Shown: positions 28,727 to 38,197 of the stretch, one piece after another
How positions within the stretch are numbered: position 1 is the stretch's first letter
Layout: each line of letters opens with the position of its first letter
Origin: Pantoea vagans
GTDB lineage: Bacteria > Pseudomonadota > Gammaproteobacteria > Enterobacterales > Enterobacteriaceae
Assembly: GCF_004792415.1 (NCBI RefSeq)
Contig: NZ_CP038853.1
Coordinates: 2,790,001 to 2,854,000 of the forward strand
Reading direction: 5' to 3'
DNA: 64,000 nucleotides
Notes under the pieces: generated by a model
What the model was told of the DNA's origin: nothing
The model's input: only the letters and a program-made list of their open reading frames with translations
Database searches by the model: none
Made by a program: the position numbers and the translations under genes

Positions 28727-29434
28727 AGTGCCTCGACAAAGCCTGGAGGAATCCATTTTCCCCGAGAATAGAGCAGGATCCTGGCTGCCGCCATTTGAGA
28801 CAAGGGTAATAGTCTCAAAGTGTGGGGGGATGGGGAAGATGGTAAGATGCGTTAAAAAGAAAAATGTTAAAACTAATGTTTAGTAGCTTCAGTATGGAAG
28901 TTCTATACCCACTCCTCCATCATCCGGGTTAACAGTTCTTTAAACTTGAAAGAAATTTTTCTTTTTCAATTTTTCATAATGGCATTCACCTAGACTTGAG
29001 TTCAATATCAGCAGGATGCTGGAATGAGTTAGACTAGTTTTTGAAAGAACGTAAGCCTAATTTGAGTTAAAACGCGAAAAAGCCTCATTTTATAAGCGAA
29101 ATCCCCGTAGGTCTAAAAATAATTCTCGTAAATTTGATTTAAAATTTGAGCAAACTCCAATATTCTCATGATCCATAAAAAGATTTCTAGCGCTATTCAT
29201 AGCGCTAAAGCATCGACGCAAAAAACATTACTCATTGAATTGAATGGTTAAAAAACGCTTATGTTTTACTTTTGGAAACTATGAGAAACAAGAAAATTAA
29301 ATATCACTGCCCGCTTTTAGAAAAAAACTTGCTTGTTGAATGGTTGCTTGTTTATAGTGAGAAAAAATTACCTGCCCATAGTTTATTAAGCCTTTACCTA
29401 ATTTCAATTAAATTAATCACGAGACGGATGACAA
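28727..29434. other. AT-rich leader region of the ParA/RelA-like island
   Basis: About 700 bases without a convincing gene. From about 28,800 the composition turns sharply AT-rich and remains so to about 31,320. It contains an imperfect TTGAAAGAAA/TTCTTTTTCAA inverted repeat near 28,950, the perfect palindrome at 29188-29207 and a -10-like TATAGT at 29353-29358. A 61-codon frame at 29272-29457 overlaps the start of the ATPase gene and has no ribosome site or recognisable content. Directly repeated insertion ends were not found by eye. Confidence 0.6.
29188..29207. promoter_or_regulatory. perfect 20-bp palindrome upstream of the ParA-like gene
   Basis: Arms TAGCGCTAT and ATAGCGCTA face each other across TC, centred about 237 bases before the ParA-like ATG. 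It is the most GC-rich spot in an AT-rich leader. It could be an operator, a ParB/centromere-like site or a small hairpin; nothing here decides between these. Confidence 0.5.
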
Positions 29435-30541
29435 ATGAAGATAATATCAGTATTTAATAACAAAGGGGGCGTGGGTAAAACAACTTTAACTTATCACATT
29501 GCTCACTCGATAGCTGAAATGGGTTTTAAAGTTCTAATGATTGATGCCGATCCCCAATGTAACTTAACAATATACTCATTAAAACAAGACTTCATTCATG
29601 ACCTCTGGGCCGAAGAAGATACTTTTATAGATGAAGGATTTGAATATGCCTTCAATGATAAATCTCCTGAAGAATATTCAAAAATTATCTCTAAGCCGAG
29701 AAGCTTGCACTTTCTTCTAAAGCCTACGGAAGAAGGTACTGGAGATCATATTCAGCTCCCACCCCCAGCCCAACTGACAAAAAATTTAGACATAATACCT
29801 GGCAGATTGACATTACATCTCTATGAAGAAAAAGTTGCAGGACGATGGACCGATCTATACCGCGGTGATCCGTTAGCAATTAGGACCATCACGAAAATTA
29901 GAAATCTAGCTGAAGAATATACAAGAATTCATAATTATGATTATGTAATAATTGATACTTCTCCTAGTCTTGGATCCTTAAATAAAGTAATTATATCTAC
30001 AGTAGATGGTTTCTTTGTACCTGCTCTTCCTGATTTATTCAGCCTTTATGGAATAAAGAACATTGGGAAATCTTTAGCCTCATGGAAAGAAGAATTTGAT
30101 ACAATTTATAAGCTTATTTCAAATGAGAAGCGTCATGTTTTTCCGGAAAAATTCGTTCGCTTCTTGGGCTATACTATCTATAATGCAAAAAAGTACACAG
30201 GCACTGAAACCAAATGGAATTTAGCAAGAGCGCATCTCAATTATGCAGAAAAAATACCACAAACTATTCATGATAATATTAGTGCTTCTTTAAGAGACAA
30301 TATACCTGAAAAGTTATTAGAATTACCAATTGGAAGTACAGCCATTATGCATACGCATAATACCTTCCCATCTATGGCACAATACTATAACGTCCCAATG
30401 TGGTTAGTACCAGATCTGCAACATATTGAATCTGAACATGTTGATACATTACGTGGTGCACGTAAGAAATACATAGCAACGCAAAACGGATATCATAAAT
30501 TTACAGAAGAATTACTGGAAAGAATAAAATTATTAGGGTAA
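29435..30541 (+). CDS. ParA/MinD-family AAA-like ATPase, island gene 1
   Basis: This 368-residue protein begins with the ParA fold: the deviant Walker A KGGVGKTT (residues 10-17, both lysines present), LMIDADPQCN (Walker A', 34-43) and Walker B YVIIDTSPSLG (170-180). Nucleotide binding, dimerisation and DNA or partner interaction are therefore expected. It is longer than a chromosomal ParA of about 260 residues, with an inserted region at about 50-120 and an extra C-terminal 90 residues (ending FTEELLERIKLLG). There is no ParB gene beside it. Instead a RelA/SpoT-type synthetase gene starts 7 bases after the stop. The very AT-rich codons unlike its neighbours indicate horizontal transfer. I know no named system with this pair. 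Confidence 0.88.
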   Translation: MKIISVFNNKGGVGKTTLTYHIAHSIAEMGFKVLMIDADPQCNLTIYSLKQDFIHDLWAEEDTFIDEGFEYAFNDKSPEEYSKIISKPRSLHFLLKPTEEGTGDHIQLPPPAQLTKNLDIIPGRLTLHLYEEKVAGRWTDLYRGDPLAIRTITKIRNLAEEYTRIHNYDYVIIDTSPSLGSLNKVIISTVDGFFVPALPDLFSLYGIKNIGKSLASWKEEFDTIYKLISNEKRHVFPEKFVRFLGYTIYNAKKYTGTETKWNLARAHLNYAEKIPQTIHDNISASLRDNIPEKLLELPIGSTAIMHTHNTFPSMAQYYNVPMWLVPDLQHIESEHVDTLRGARKKYIATQNGYHKFTEELLERIKLLG

Positions 30542-30548
30542 TAACGAT

Positions 30549-31205
30549 ATGGATATTGATAAAATAATAAACATTTACTCTTCTGAAGAGCATACTTTTA
30601 ATATTTTCATGTCTACAGTAGTAAATATGTTCCAACTAGAACCCAGTCTCAATGAGTATGGGACACCTATAATACACACATTAAAAAGTCGGTTAAAAGA
30701 TAAAGATCACCTTCGAGAAAAAATATCTAGAAAAGAAGCTGACGACAATCCTATAACAGAAGAAAATCTCTTCGAGCGTATAACTGATCTTGCGGGTGTA
30801 AGAGTTTTACACCTTTATCAGGATCAATTTATAAATATCCATGAATTCATAAAAAGTCAAATTGAAAAAGGAGAGTGGTTTTATAGGGAACCTCCTGTTG
30901 CATATACATGGGATCCGGAATGTAGAACTTACTTCACTGGCCTAGGCCTTGAGTGTAAAGTAAAAGAATCATATTATACAAGCATCCATTACCTTATTAA
31001 ACCTAAAGAAAACTCGTTAATAACTTGTGAGATTCAAGTTAGAACTCTTTTTGAAGAAATATGGGGAGAAATTGATCACACAATAAATTATCCACATAAG
31101 ACTGAGAATATTTCTTGCAGGGAGCAACTAAGAGTACTTTCAAAGTTAGTTTCAACAGGAACTAGATTAGCTGACTCTATTTTTAGAACTCACAGAGCAG
31201 GATAG
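30549..31205 (+). CDS. stand-alone RelA/SpoT-type nucleotidyltransferase, island gene 2
   Basis: This 218-residue protein matches the (p)ppGpp synthetase domain only. It has LKSRLKDKDHLREKISRK (45-62, the ATP-binding basic helix), RITDLAGVRVL (77-87) with the metal-binding Asp80, YYTSIHYLI (142-150), and CEIQVRTLFEEIWGEIDHTINY (160-181) with catalytic-type Glu161 and His177. No HD hydrolase, TGS or ACT domain is present, so it could make an alarmone (pppGpp-like, or another pyrophosphorylated product, or modify tRNA as toxic SAS enzymes do) but not degrade it. Uncontrolled it should be toxic, so the ATPase partner may restrain or trigger it. AGGG before the ATG; a hairpin terminator follows. 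Confidence 0.85.
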   Translation: MDIDKIINIYSSEEHTFNIFMSTVVNMFQLEPSLNEYGTPIIHTLKSRLKDKDHLREKISRKEADDNPITEENLFERITDLAGVRVLHLYQDQFINIHEFIKSQIEKGEWFYREPPVAYTWDPECRTYFTGLGLECKVKESYYTSIHYLIKPKENSLITCEIQVRTLFEEIWGEIDHTINYPHKTENISCREQLRVLSKLVSTGTRLADSIFRTHRAG

Positions 31206-31207
31206 TG

Positions 31208-31240
31208 AAAAAACCATGAGCTAGCTGCTCATGGTTTTGC
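31208..31240 (+). terminator. terminator closing the ParA/RelA-like operon
   Basis: Perfect 12-bp stem AAAACCATGAGC / GCTCATGGTTTT with loop TAGCT, 4 bases after the stop codon. The arm itself ends in TTTT. The 100 bases from here to 31341 are AT-rich and hold no gene. Confidence 0.8.
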
Positions 31241-31341
31241 CCATATTCTATTAATAGGCTGTTGCTTTGATTAACATATTTACGTTCTCATAGACTTTCC
31301 AAAGCTAAAAAAATAGCATCAAACCGTTAGCCGCAGTACCC

Positions 31342-32214
31342 TTACCCCAGCCTCCCCATCCTCACCATTGCCCGATACCATGCCCCGCGCTGAATTGACC
31401 ACCTCAACCCCACCGCAATCGCATTAATCTTCCGGTCAATCATCGCCTGCTCAAAGCGGCCGATTTCACGGCCGGACATCGCCTGCGCCCACGCGGGCAT
31501 CAGCCCGAATCCCGACTTCAGCATGATTTTCATCACCGGTTTCGCCTGCCAGCTCGGAGCAGGGGCATTCATCAGCAATCGCGTCACTTCGGCGGTGCGT
31601 TCATCAAAGCGCAGCTCCGGACGCATCTGTTGCAGGTAATCCGCCACATCGGCAACGCTTTTCGGCACCTTCTCTGCACCCAGCGCTTCGGCAATCAGTG
31701 CCGCTTCCTGATAGTACTGATCCTGTTCCGCCCGGGTAAGCTGCGGGTTTTTGTAGCGCAGATGAGCGGCCAGAAAACGGCTGGTCTCCGCCACATGCAC
31801 CCAGGTGAGCAGATGCGGATCGCCGGCGGCATAAGGTTTGCCCGCGCTGTCGACGCCGCTGACTTTCAGATGAATGCGTTTCACCCGGTCAATCAGCGTC
31901 TGCACATCCTGTGAATTACCGTAGGTGGTCACGGCGATAAACTGACTGGTGCGGCGCAGGCGACCCATCATATCTTCGCGGAAATTGGAGTGATCCCAGA
32001 CGCCTGCCAGCGCTGCCGGATGCAGCATCTGCAACAGCAGCGCACTGATGCCGCCGCACATCATGGAGGTGAAGTCACCATGGACGCGCCAGATCACGCT
32101 GTCCGGGCCAAACAGGCCGGGATCGCCAGGCGGTTGAGAGAGGTCAAATTCATTCATCGACAGGCCGTTAAGGCGGAAGACCTGCTGCTGAATGCGGTCA
32201 CGCAGATTAATCAT
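31342..32214 (-). CDS. oxygenase MpaB family/DUF2236 protein
   Basis: This 290-residue protein has the DUF2236 pattern: WRVHGDFTSMMCGGISALLLQMLHPAALAGVWDHSNFREDMMGRLRRTSQFI (about residues 42-93), then DPHLLTWVHVAETSRFLAAH, with several conserved His and Arg that may bind haem or metal. The family includes latex-clearing-type and MpaB oxygenases, so an oxygenase role is a family inference. A signal peptide is not seen. It lies between the AT-rich island and bglX, on the same strand as bglX. Confidence 0.82.
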   Translation of the reverse strand: MINLRDRIQQQVFRLNGLSMNEFDLSQPPGDPGLFGPDSVIWRVHGDFTSMMCGGISALLLQMLHPAALAGVWDHSNFREDMMGRLRRTSQFIAVTTYGNSQDVQTLIDRVKRIHLKVSGVDSAGKPYAAGDPHLLTWVHVAETSRFLAAHLRYKNPQLTRAEQDQYYQEAALIAEALGAEKVPKSVADVADYLQQMRPELRFDERTAEVTRLLMNAPAPSWQAKPVMKIMLKSGFGLMPAWAQAMSGREIGRFEQAMIDRKINAIAVGLRWSIQRGAWYRAMVRMGRLG

Positions 32215-32310
32215 GGCGGCTCTGATAGTGGATATGATACGGCGCGCGGTAGCAGGACGCTCCCGACGCGCCGCATCACCTTCCCCTGAGTTCAGGAAAA
32301 AGGCTGACGG

Positions 32311-34608
32311 TTATTGATAGCTGAACTGCGCATTCTCGGTACGAACGGAATCGAGTCCAATCATCACGTTAAATTTGCCGGGCTCTGCAACGTGCTGCAT
32401 CTGCTGGTTCCAGAACTTCAGCGCATCGACATCAATTTTAAAGGTGACGGTTTGCGACTCACCCGCTTTCAGCATGATGCGCTTAAAGCCACGCAGCTCC
32501 TGCACCGGACGGCTGATGGACGCGACCGGGTCGTTCAGATACATCTGCACTACCGTCGCACCATCGCGCTTACCGCTGTTGGTCACCGTCACGCTGGCCT
32601 CAACGCTGCCGTCGCGCGGCATGGTCGGTGAGGACATTTTTACCAGCGACACGGTGAAGCTGGTGTAGCTCAGGCCGTAACCAAACGGATAGAGTGGGCC
32701 GTTAACCGCATCATAGTAATGCGACGTGTACTTGTTCGGCTTCGCAAAGTTGTAAGGACGACCGGTTGGCAGATGGTTGTAGTAGATCGGAATCTGACCC
32801 ACTGAACGCGGGAAGGAGACCGGCAGTTTGCCCGACGGGTTGTAGTCACCGAACAGCACATCGGCGATAGCGTTGCCGCCCTCGGTGCCGCTGAACCAGG
32901 TTTCCAGTACCGCATCAGCCATGCGATCTTCATTCACTATCGACAGCGGACGTCCGTTCATCAGGACAATCACCAGCGGCTTACCGGTGGCTTTCAGTGC
33001 CGCGAGCAGCTTCTGCTGGCTCGGCGGGATCACCAGGTCGCTGCGGCTGGAGGCTTCATGCGCCATCCCCTGCGCTTCGCCTACGGCGGCAACCACCACA
33101 TCGGCCTGCTTCGCTTTGGCAACCGCGTCATCGATCATCTGCTCAGCTGAACGCGTATCCACCGAAACCGCCTGCTCATAGAGGTTCAGGAAGTCCTGAA
33201 TCCCTTTGTTGTCGCTGACGTTAGCGCCCTTCTCATAAAGCAGTGTCGCTTTGCCTTCGGTGGCATTGCGCATGCCCTGCAGCAGCGAAACGGATTGCTT
33301 CGCCACGCCTGCGGCAGACCAGCTGCCCATAATGTCGCGCTGACTGTCTGCCAGCGGACCAATCAGCGCAATGGTGCCCGATTTTTTCAGCGGCAGGGTT
33401 TCCAGCCGGTTTTTCAGCAGTACGATGCTTTTACGCGCCACATCGCGTGCTTCAGCGCGATGCAGACGGCTTTCCGCATTGGTGTCCTGCGGGTCGCTCT
33501 CTTTCGGACCTAAATGGCTGTAGGGATCGTTAAACAGACCCATGTCATATTTGACGTTAAGCACATGACGCGCCGCATCATCAATTTCGGCCATCGTGAC
33601 ATCGCCGCTCTTCACCAGGTCCGGCAGATACTTGCTGTAATATTCGTCGCTCATGCTCATATCCACGCCCGACTTCAGCGCGATGCGTACCGCTTCCTGC
33701 GGATCGCTGGCGACGCCATGCTTGATCAGCTCTTTAATCGCGCCATGATCGCTGATGGTGATGCCTTTGAATTTCCACTTATCGCGCAGCAGATCTTTCA
33801 GCAGCCAGCTGTCCGCCGTGGCGGGGACGCCATTGATGGAGTTCAGCGCCACCATCACGCCGCCGCTGCCCGCGTCCAGTGAGGCTTTATACGGTGGCAG
33901 ATAGTCCTGGAACATGCGCTGCGGGCTCATGTCCACGGTGTTGTAATCGCGTCCCCCCTCAACGGCACCATAGAGCGCGAAGTGTTTCACGCTGGTCATC
34001 ACGCTGTAGCGATCGGCGGCACTTTTGCCCTGCATCGCCTGCACCATGCTGCGACCCATTTCGCTGGTGAGCCAGGTATCTTCACCGAAGCCCTCGGAAC
34101 CACGACCCCAGCGCGGTTCACGACTGACATCAACCATTGGCGCCCAGGTCATATTCAGACCGTCGTCGGCCGCTTCATAGGCAGAGACGCGCCCTACTTC
34201 TTCAACAGCATCCAGATCCCAGCTGGCCGCCAGAGCCAGAGGAATCGGGAAAATAGTGCGCTGACCGTGAATCACGTCGAAGGCGAAAAACAGGGGGATC
34301 TTAAGGCGGCTGAGCTGCATCGCCTGATCCTGCATCGCGCGGATATCCTGACGCGTTACCGTGTTAAAAATCGCGCCAACCTGACTCTTCTGAATCATGT
34401 CGCGAATGGCTTCTTTCGGATTATCAGGTCCGACGCTGATTAAGCGCAGCTGACCGATTTTCTCATCCAGCGTCATTTTTTTAAGCAGCTGGTTAACGAA
34501 GGCATCACGCGCCTGTTCGGTCATCGGGTGGTTACCTGGCACTGTCTCAGCCAGTGCGGGTTGCATCGCGAGGGAGACAGCGAGACTAACAGAGTAAATC
34601 CATTTCAT
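32311..34608 (-). CDS. bglX: periplasmic beta-glucosidase BglX (GH3)
   Basis: This 765-residue enzyme (same length as E. coli BglX) hydrolyses beta-glucosides in the periplasm. I start at 34606-34608 (MKWIYSVSLAVSLAMQPALA signal peptide); the frame stays open to 34752, but that part runs into the dld promoter. It has the GH3 N-domain (KHFALYGAVEGGRDYNTVDMS, nucleophile region GITISDHGAIKEL), the C-domain (VVVAAVGEAQGMAHEASSRSDLVIPPSQQ) and a fibronectin-III-like tail (ASVTVTNSGKRDGATVVQMY). It diverges from dld across 155 bases, as in E. coli. Confidence 0.95.
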   Translation of the reverse strand: MKWIYSVSLAVSLAMQPALAETVPGNHPMTEQARDAFVNQLLKKMTLDEKIGQLRLISVGPDNPKEAIRDMIQKSQVGAIFNTVTRQDIRAMQDQAMQLSRLKIPLFFAFDVIHGQRTIFPIPLALAASWDLDAVEEVGRVSAYEAADDGLNMTWAPMVDVSREPRWGRGSEGFGEDTWLTSEMGRSMVQAMQGKSAADRYSVMTSVKHFALYGAVEGGRDYNTVDMSPQRMFQDYLPPYKASLDAGSGGVMVALNSINGVPATADSWLLKDLLRDKWKFKGITISDHGAIKELIKHGVASDPQEAVRIALKSGVDMSMSDEYYSKYLPDLVKSGDVTMAEIDDAARHVLNVKYDMGLFNDPYSHLGPKESDPQDTNAESRLHRAEARDVARKSIVLLKNRLETLPLKKSGTIALIGPLADSQRDIMGSWSAAGVAKQSVSLLQGMRNATEGKATLLYEKGANVSDNKGIQDFLNLYEQAVSVDTRSAEQMIDDAVAKAKQADVVVAAVGEAQGMAHEASSRSDLVIPPSQQKLLAALKATGKPLVIVLMNGRPLSIVNEDRMADAVLETWFSGTEGGNAIADVLFGDYNPSGKLPVSFPRSVGQIPIYYNHLPTGRPYNFAKPNKYTSHYYDAVNGPLYPFGYGLSYTSFTVSLVKMSSPTMPRDGSVEASVTVTNSGKRDGATVVQMYLNDPVASISRPVQELRGFKRIMLKAGESQTVTFKIDVDALKFWNQQMQHVAEPGKFNVMIGLDSVRTENAQFSYQ

Positions 34609-34763
34609 CAGGTTGGGTTCTCTTAAGTAACTGCGCAATATCGAATAAACAGGCGGCAGTGTGCCACAAGATGAGAATAGCAGGTAGCTGCCGCTGTCAC
34701 ACTGCGTTGAGGTCAGTTGACGTGCTACAGTTAGGACGCACTGATAAGACAAGGGAATTGCTC

Positions 34764-36467
34764 ATGATACAAACCTCTGCCCTGCTTTCTGACCTGCGCC
34801 GCCTGGTCGGCCCTGCCCACCTGCTGACAGAACCTGAACAGACTGCCCGCTATCGCAAAGGCTTTCGCTCCGGCGAAGGTGAGGCGCTGGCCGTGGCGTT
34901 TCCCGGTACGCTGCTGGAGCTCTGGCGGGTACTGCAGACGCTGGTGAAAGCGGATGTCATCATCCTGATGCAGGCGGCGAATACCGGCCTGACCGAAGGT
35001 TCAACGCCGCACGGCAATGATTACGACCGTCCGCTGGTGATTGTCAGTACCCTGCGACTGGATAAGCTTCAGCTGATCGACGAAGGCCAGCAGGTGCTGG
35101 CGTTCCCCGGCAGCACACTCTATCAGCTGGAAAAAGCGCTGAAGCCGCTGGGACGTGAACCCCACTCGGTGATTGGCTCCTCATGCATTGGGGCCTCGGT
35201 GCTGGGTGGCATCTGTAATAACTCCGGTGGATCGCTGATTAAGCGCGGCCCGGCCTACAGTGAGATGGCCCTGTATGCGCAGATTGATGCACAGGGAAGA
35301 CTGAAGCTGGTGAACCATCTGGGTATCGATCTGGGGACCTCGCCGGAAGAGATTCTGGGACGGCTGGATGACGATCGCTGGCAGCCCGGCGACGTGCAGC
35401 ACGATGGCCGTCACGCCTCCGATCATGAATATGCCGACCGGGTCCGTGAAGTCGATGCGGATACGCCCGCCCGTTACAACGCCGATGCGCGTCGCCTGTT
35501 TGAAGCGTCCGGCTGTGCCGGGAAACTGGCGGTCTTCGCGGTGCGACTCGATACTTTCGCCAGCGAACCGCAGCAGCAGGTGTTTTACATCGGCACCAAC
35601 GAACCTGGCGTGCTTAACGATATCCGCCGTCACATCCTGGCGCATTTCACCCATCTGCCTGTGGCGGGCGAATATATGCACCGCGACATTTATGACATTG
35701 CGGAAGTCTACGGCAAAGACACCTTCCTGATGATCGACAAGCTGGGCACCGACAAGATGCCGCTGTTTTTCACGCTGAAAGGACGGGTTGACGCCTGGCT
35801 GAGCAAGCTCTCCTTCGTTAAACCGCACTTCAGCGACCGGCTGTTGCAGCGCCTGAGCAAACTGTTCCCGGCGCATCTGCCTAAGCGTATGAAGCAGTAT
35901 CGCGACAAATATGAACATCATCTGATGCTGAAGATGTCGGGCGACGGCGTGGCAGAAGCGCGTAACTATCTGCGCGACTACTTCCGTGAAGGCGGTGGCG
36001 AGTTCTTCGAGTGTGAAGGCAAAGAGGGTGCGCACGCGTTTCTGCATCGCTTTGCGGCAGCGGGCGCGGCGGTGCGCTACCACGCAGTCCATGCAGATGA
36101 GGTCGAGGATATTCTGGCGCTGGACATTGCCCTGCGTCGCAACGATGCGGACTGGTTCGAAACCCTGCCCGATGCGATCCGCGCATCATTAAGCCATCGC
36201 CTCTACTATGGTCACTTCTTCTGTCATGTTTTCCATCAGGATTACATCGTCAGAAAAGGAGTCGATGTCCATGCACTGAAAGCACAGATGCTGGAGATCC
36301 TGCAGGCGCGCGGCGCGGAATATCCCGCTGAGCATAATGTCGGCCATCTCTATCAGGCGAAACCGCAGCTGGCGGCGTTCTATCGCCAGCTCGATCCGAC
36401 CAACAGTTTCAATCCTGGCATTGGCAAAACCAGCAAGCAAAAAGGCTGGGCGGTGAAGCAGGTTTAA
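34764..36467 (+). CDS. dld: D-lactate dehydrogenase, quinone-dependent (Dld)
   Basis: This FAD enzyme on the cytoplasmic face of the inner membrane oxidises D-lactate to pyruvate and feeds the quinone pool. I start at 34764 (MIQTSALLSDLRRLVG) behind AAGGGA, giving 567 residues, close to E. coli (571). The FAD-binding half shows MQAANTGLTEGSTPHGNDYDRP and IGSSCIGASVLGGICNNSGGSLIKRGPAYSEMALYA, and the C-terminal membrane-binding part contains RYHAVHADEVEDILALDIALRRND. A hairpin with arms 36481-36488 and 36497-36504 follows the stop, with a distant T-rich stretch, and may be a terminator. Confidence 0.96.
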   Translation: MIQTSALLSDLRRLVGPAHLLTEPEQTARYRKGFRSGEGEALAVAFPGTLLELWRVLQTLVKADVIILMQAANTGLTEGSTPHGNDYDRPLVIVSTLRLDKLQLIDEGQQVLAFPGSTLYQLEKALKPLGREPHSVIGSSCIGASVLGGICNNSGGSLIKRGPAYSEMALYAQIDAQGRLKLVNHLGIDLGTSPEEILGRLDDDRWQPGDVQHDGRHASDHEYADRVREVDADTPARYNADARRLFEASGCAGKLAVFAVRLDTFASEPQQQVFYIGTNEPGVLNDIRRHILAHFTHLPVAGEYMHRDIYDIAEVYGKDTFLMIDKLGTDKMPLFFTLKGRVDAWLSKLSFVKPHFSDRLLQRLSKLFPAHLPKRMKQYRDKYEHHLMLKMSGDGVAEARNYLRDYFREGGGEFFECEGKEGAHAFLHRFAAAGAAVRYHAVHADEVEDILALDIALRRNDADWFETLPDAIRASLSHRLYYGHFFCHVFHQDYIVRKGVDVHALKAQMLEILQARGAEYPAEHNVGHLYQAKPQLAAFYRQLDPTNSFNPGIGKTSKQKGWAVKQV

Positions 36468-36749
36468 TCGCGTTACCGGTCAGCCTGCCGGTCAGAGCAG
36501 GCTGATCGTCACACTTCTTTTTGACCCGCTCACTCCCCATTTCGACCCATTTTTATTACTAACAACTTCATCAAAAAATTAATTCATCTTCCCAGATTGC
36601 ACCTTCTTTATTTTCTCTCAGTGGGTTCTGCGCAATACCTCACAAAATATCCCGCTGCTAATTGATAATTCGCGTCGCGAAAAATAGATTGTCGCCACTA
36701 AAACTAAAAGCCGTGTAATTGCCTTTATTTCATTCAGGGAGGAATGACC

Positions 36750-38147
36750 ATGCGGAAAAATAATTTCGCGTTAGCGTTAACAGAAATAGCCACTGTGGTA
36801 ATAGCCCTGTCAGCAATAAATTCATCACCCGCTTATGCGGCCGGATTTATTGATGACGCATCGCTAAAAGGCAATGTTTTTTACTGGCAGCGGCAGCGTG
36901 ATCGCAGAGACACCGATCCCGCCAGTGACTATCAGGGACAGTATCGGGCTAATTTACATCACGCTTCGCTCAACAGTAATCTCGACTTCCAGTCAGGCTA
37001 CGCCGGAGAGTGGATAGGTCTGGACCTCGCCGTTTTTGGCGCTGCCGAACTTGCCAACAGTGGCCCCGCTGCCCCCAACGAAATTGGCTTCAGTAAGGCA
37101 CGTACCCGCTGGGATGAAAAATGGAATGGCGACAGCGGCGGTGCTTCGGTTTATAAAGCCGCGCTAAAGTTTAAATATCACGATTACTGGTTACGCGCCG
37201 GATATATTCAGCCAACCGGCCAGACGCTGATTGCACCGCACTGGAGTTTCTTACCCGGCACCTATCGCGGTGTCGAAGTGGGTGCGCTATATGATTTTCA
37301 GGAAGCCGGAGCATTATCATTCTCGTGGATGTGGAGTGATAAATATAAGGCACCCTGGTATCGTGATTTATATGATTTCCGGCAGGCTGATGGCAAAACG
37401 CATATCAGCTACCTGCACTCATTCGGCATGAAATATGACTTCAAAAATAATCTGGTCCTTGAGGGCGCATTCGGTCAGGCGGCGGATTATATGGATCAAT
37501 ATTTTGCCAAAGCCTCCTGGTCGGCCACGCCTTACGGCAATGCACTCTCCACCAGCTATCAGTTTTACGGCGCACACGACAACGTGCAGGGCGGTGCGGC
37601 TAATTCCCGGGATGTTTATGACGGCCTCGCCTGGCTACAGGCAATCACGATCGGTTACAACGTCGGCCCGGTGGATCTGCGCCTCGAAGGCAGCTGGGTC
37701 AAAGCAGAGGGCAATCAGGGCTTCTTCCTGCAGCGCATGACGCCGGGCTATGCCAGCTCCAATGGCCGACTGGATATCTGGTGGGATGCCCGTTCCGACT
37801 GGAACGCCAATGGCGAAAAAGCGATCTTTGCCGGTGCGATGCTCGACTTAACACCGTGGCAGCTGGCGGGATGGAAAGTGGGCGCATCGTACGTCTGGGG
37901 CTGGGATGCCAGACCCGCCACCCTGCCCACCGTTGACCAGAGTCAGCGGCTGAAAGAGTCCGCCTGGAACCTCGATTTGATCTATCAAATCCAGCAGGGC
38001 CGCGCCAAAGATACCCTGTTTAAACTGCACTACACCCGCTACGACAATCACAGCAACCTGCCCAGTTATAGCGGCGGTTACGGCAACATTTTCCAGGACG
38101 AGAAGGACATCAAATTTATGGTTATCGTGCCGTTTACGCTGTTCTGA
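36750..38147 (+). CDS. chitoporin-like outer-membrane porin (OprD/ChiP family)
   Basis: This 465-residue porin resembles ChiP, through which enteric bacteria and Serratia take up chitooligosaccharides. A signal peptide ends ...SSPAYA, the start of the mature protein is [21 protein letters not shown], and the protein ends in the outer-membrane signal residue Phe (VPFTLF). I start at 36750, not at the ATG at 36744, because AGGGAGG (36736-36742) is seven bases before 36750 and only one before 36744. The leader contains GAGGAA, as in E. coli chiP, where the sRNA ChiX pairs; that link is inferred. About 280 bases of AT-rich leader separate it from dld. A chitobiase gene follows 50 bases later. Confidence 0.85.
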   Translation: MRKNNFALALTEIATVVIALSAINSSPAYAAGFIDDASLKGNVFYWQRQRDRRDTDPASDYQGQYRANLHHASLNSNLDFQSGYAGEWIGLDLAVFGAAELANSGPAAPNEIGFSKARTRWDEKWNGDSGGASVYKAALKFKYHDYWLRAGYIQPTGQTLIAPHWSFLPGTYRGVEVGALYDFQEAGALSFSWMWSDKYKAPWYRDLYDFRQADGKTHISYLHSFGMKYDFKNNLVLEGAFGQAADYMDQYFAKASWSATPYGNALSTSYQFYGAHDNVQGGAANSRDVYDGLAWLQAITIGYNVGPVDLRLEGSWVKAEGNQGFFLQRMTPGYASSNGRLDIWWDARSDWNANGEKAIFAGAMLDLTPWQLAGWKVGASYVWGWDARPATLPTVDQSQRLKESAWNLDLIYQIQQGRAKDTLFKLHYTRYDNHSNLPSYSGGYGNIFQDEKDIKFMVIVPFTLF

Positions 38148-38197
38148 TGCCCTGCGAACTTCCGGATATCTCTTCACCAGCAAGGATAAAAATCAAC

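Noticed and set aside
29272..29457. 61-codon frame upstream of and overlapping the ParA-like gene
   Set aside because: No ribosome site, no recognisable content, and it overlaps the start of the better-supported gene in another frame.
29435..30541. ParA-like gene as a plasmid partition locus
   Set aside because: There is no ParB-type gene, replication gene or iteron array nearby; only one palindrome is present.
28800..31320. Search for direct repeats or an integrase marking the AT-rich island
   Set aside because: No matching ends or recombinase gene were seen by eye, so I do not claim a specific mobile element.
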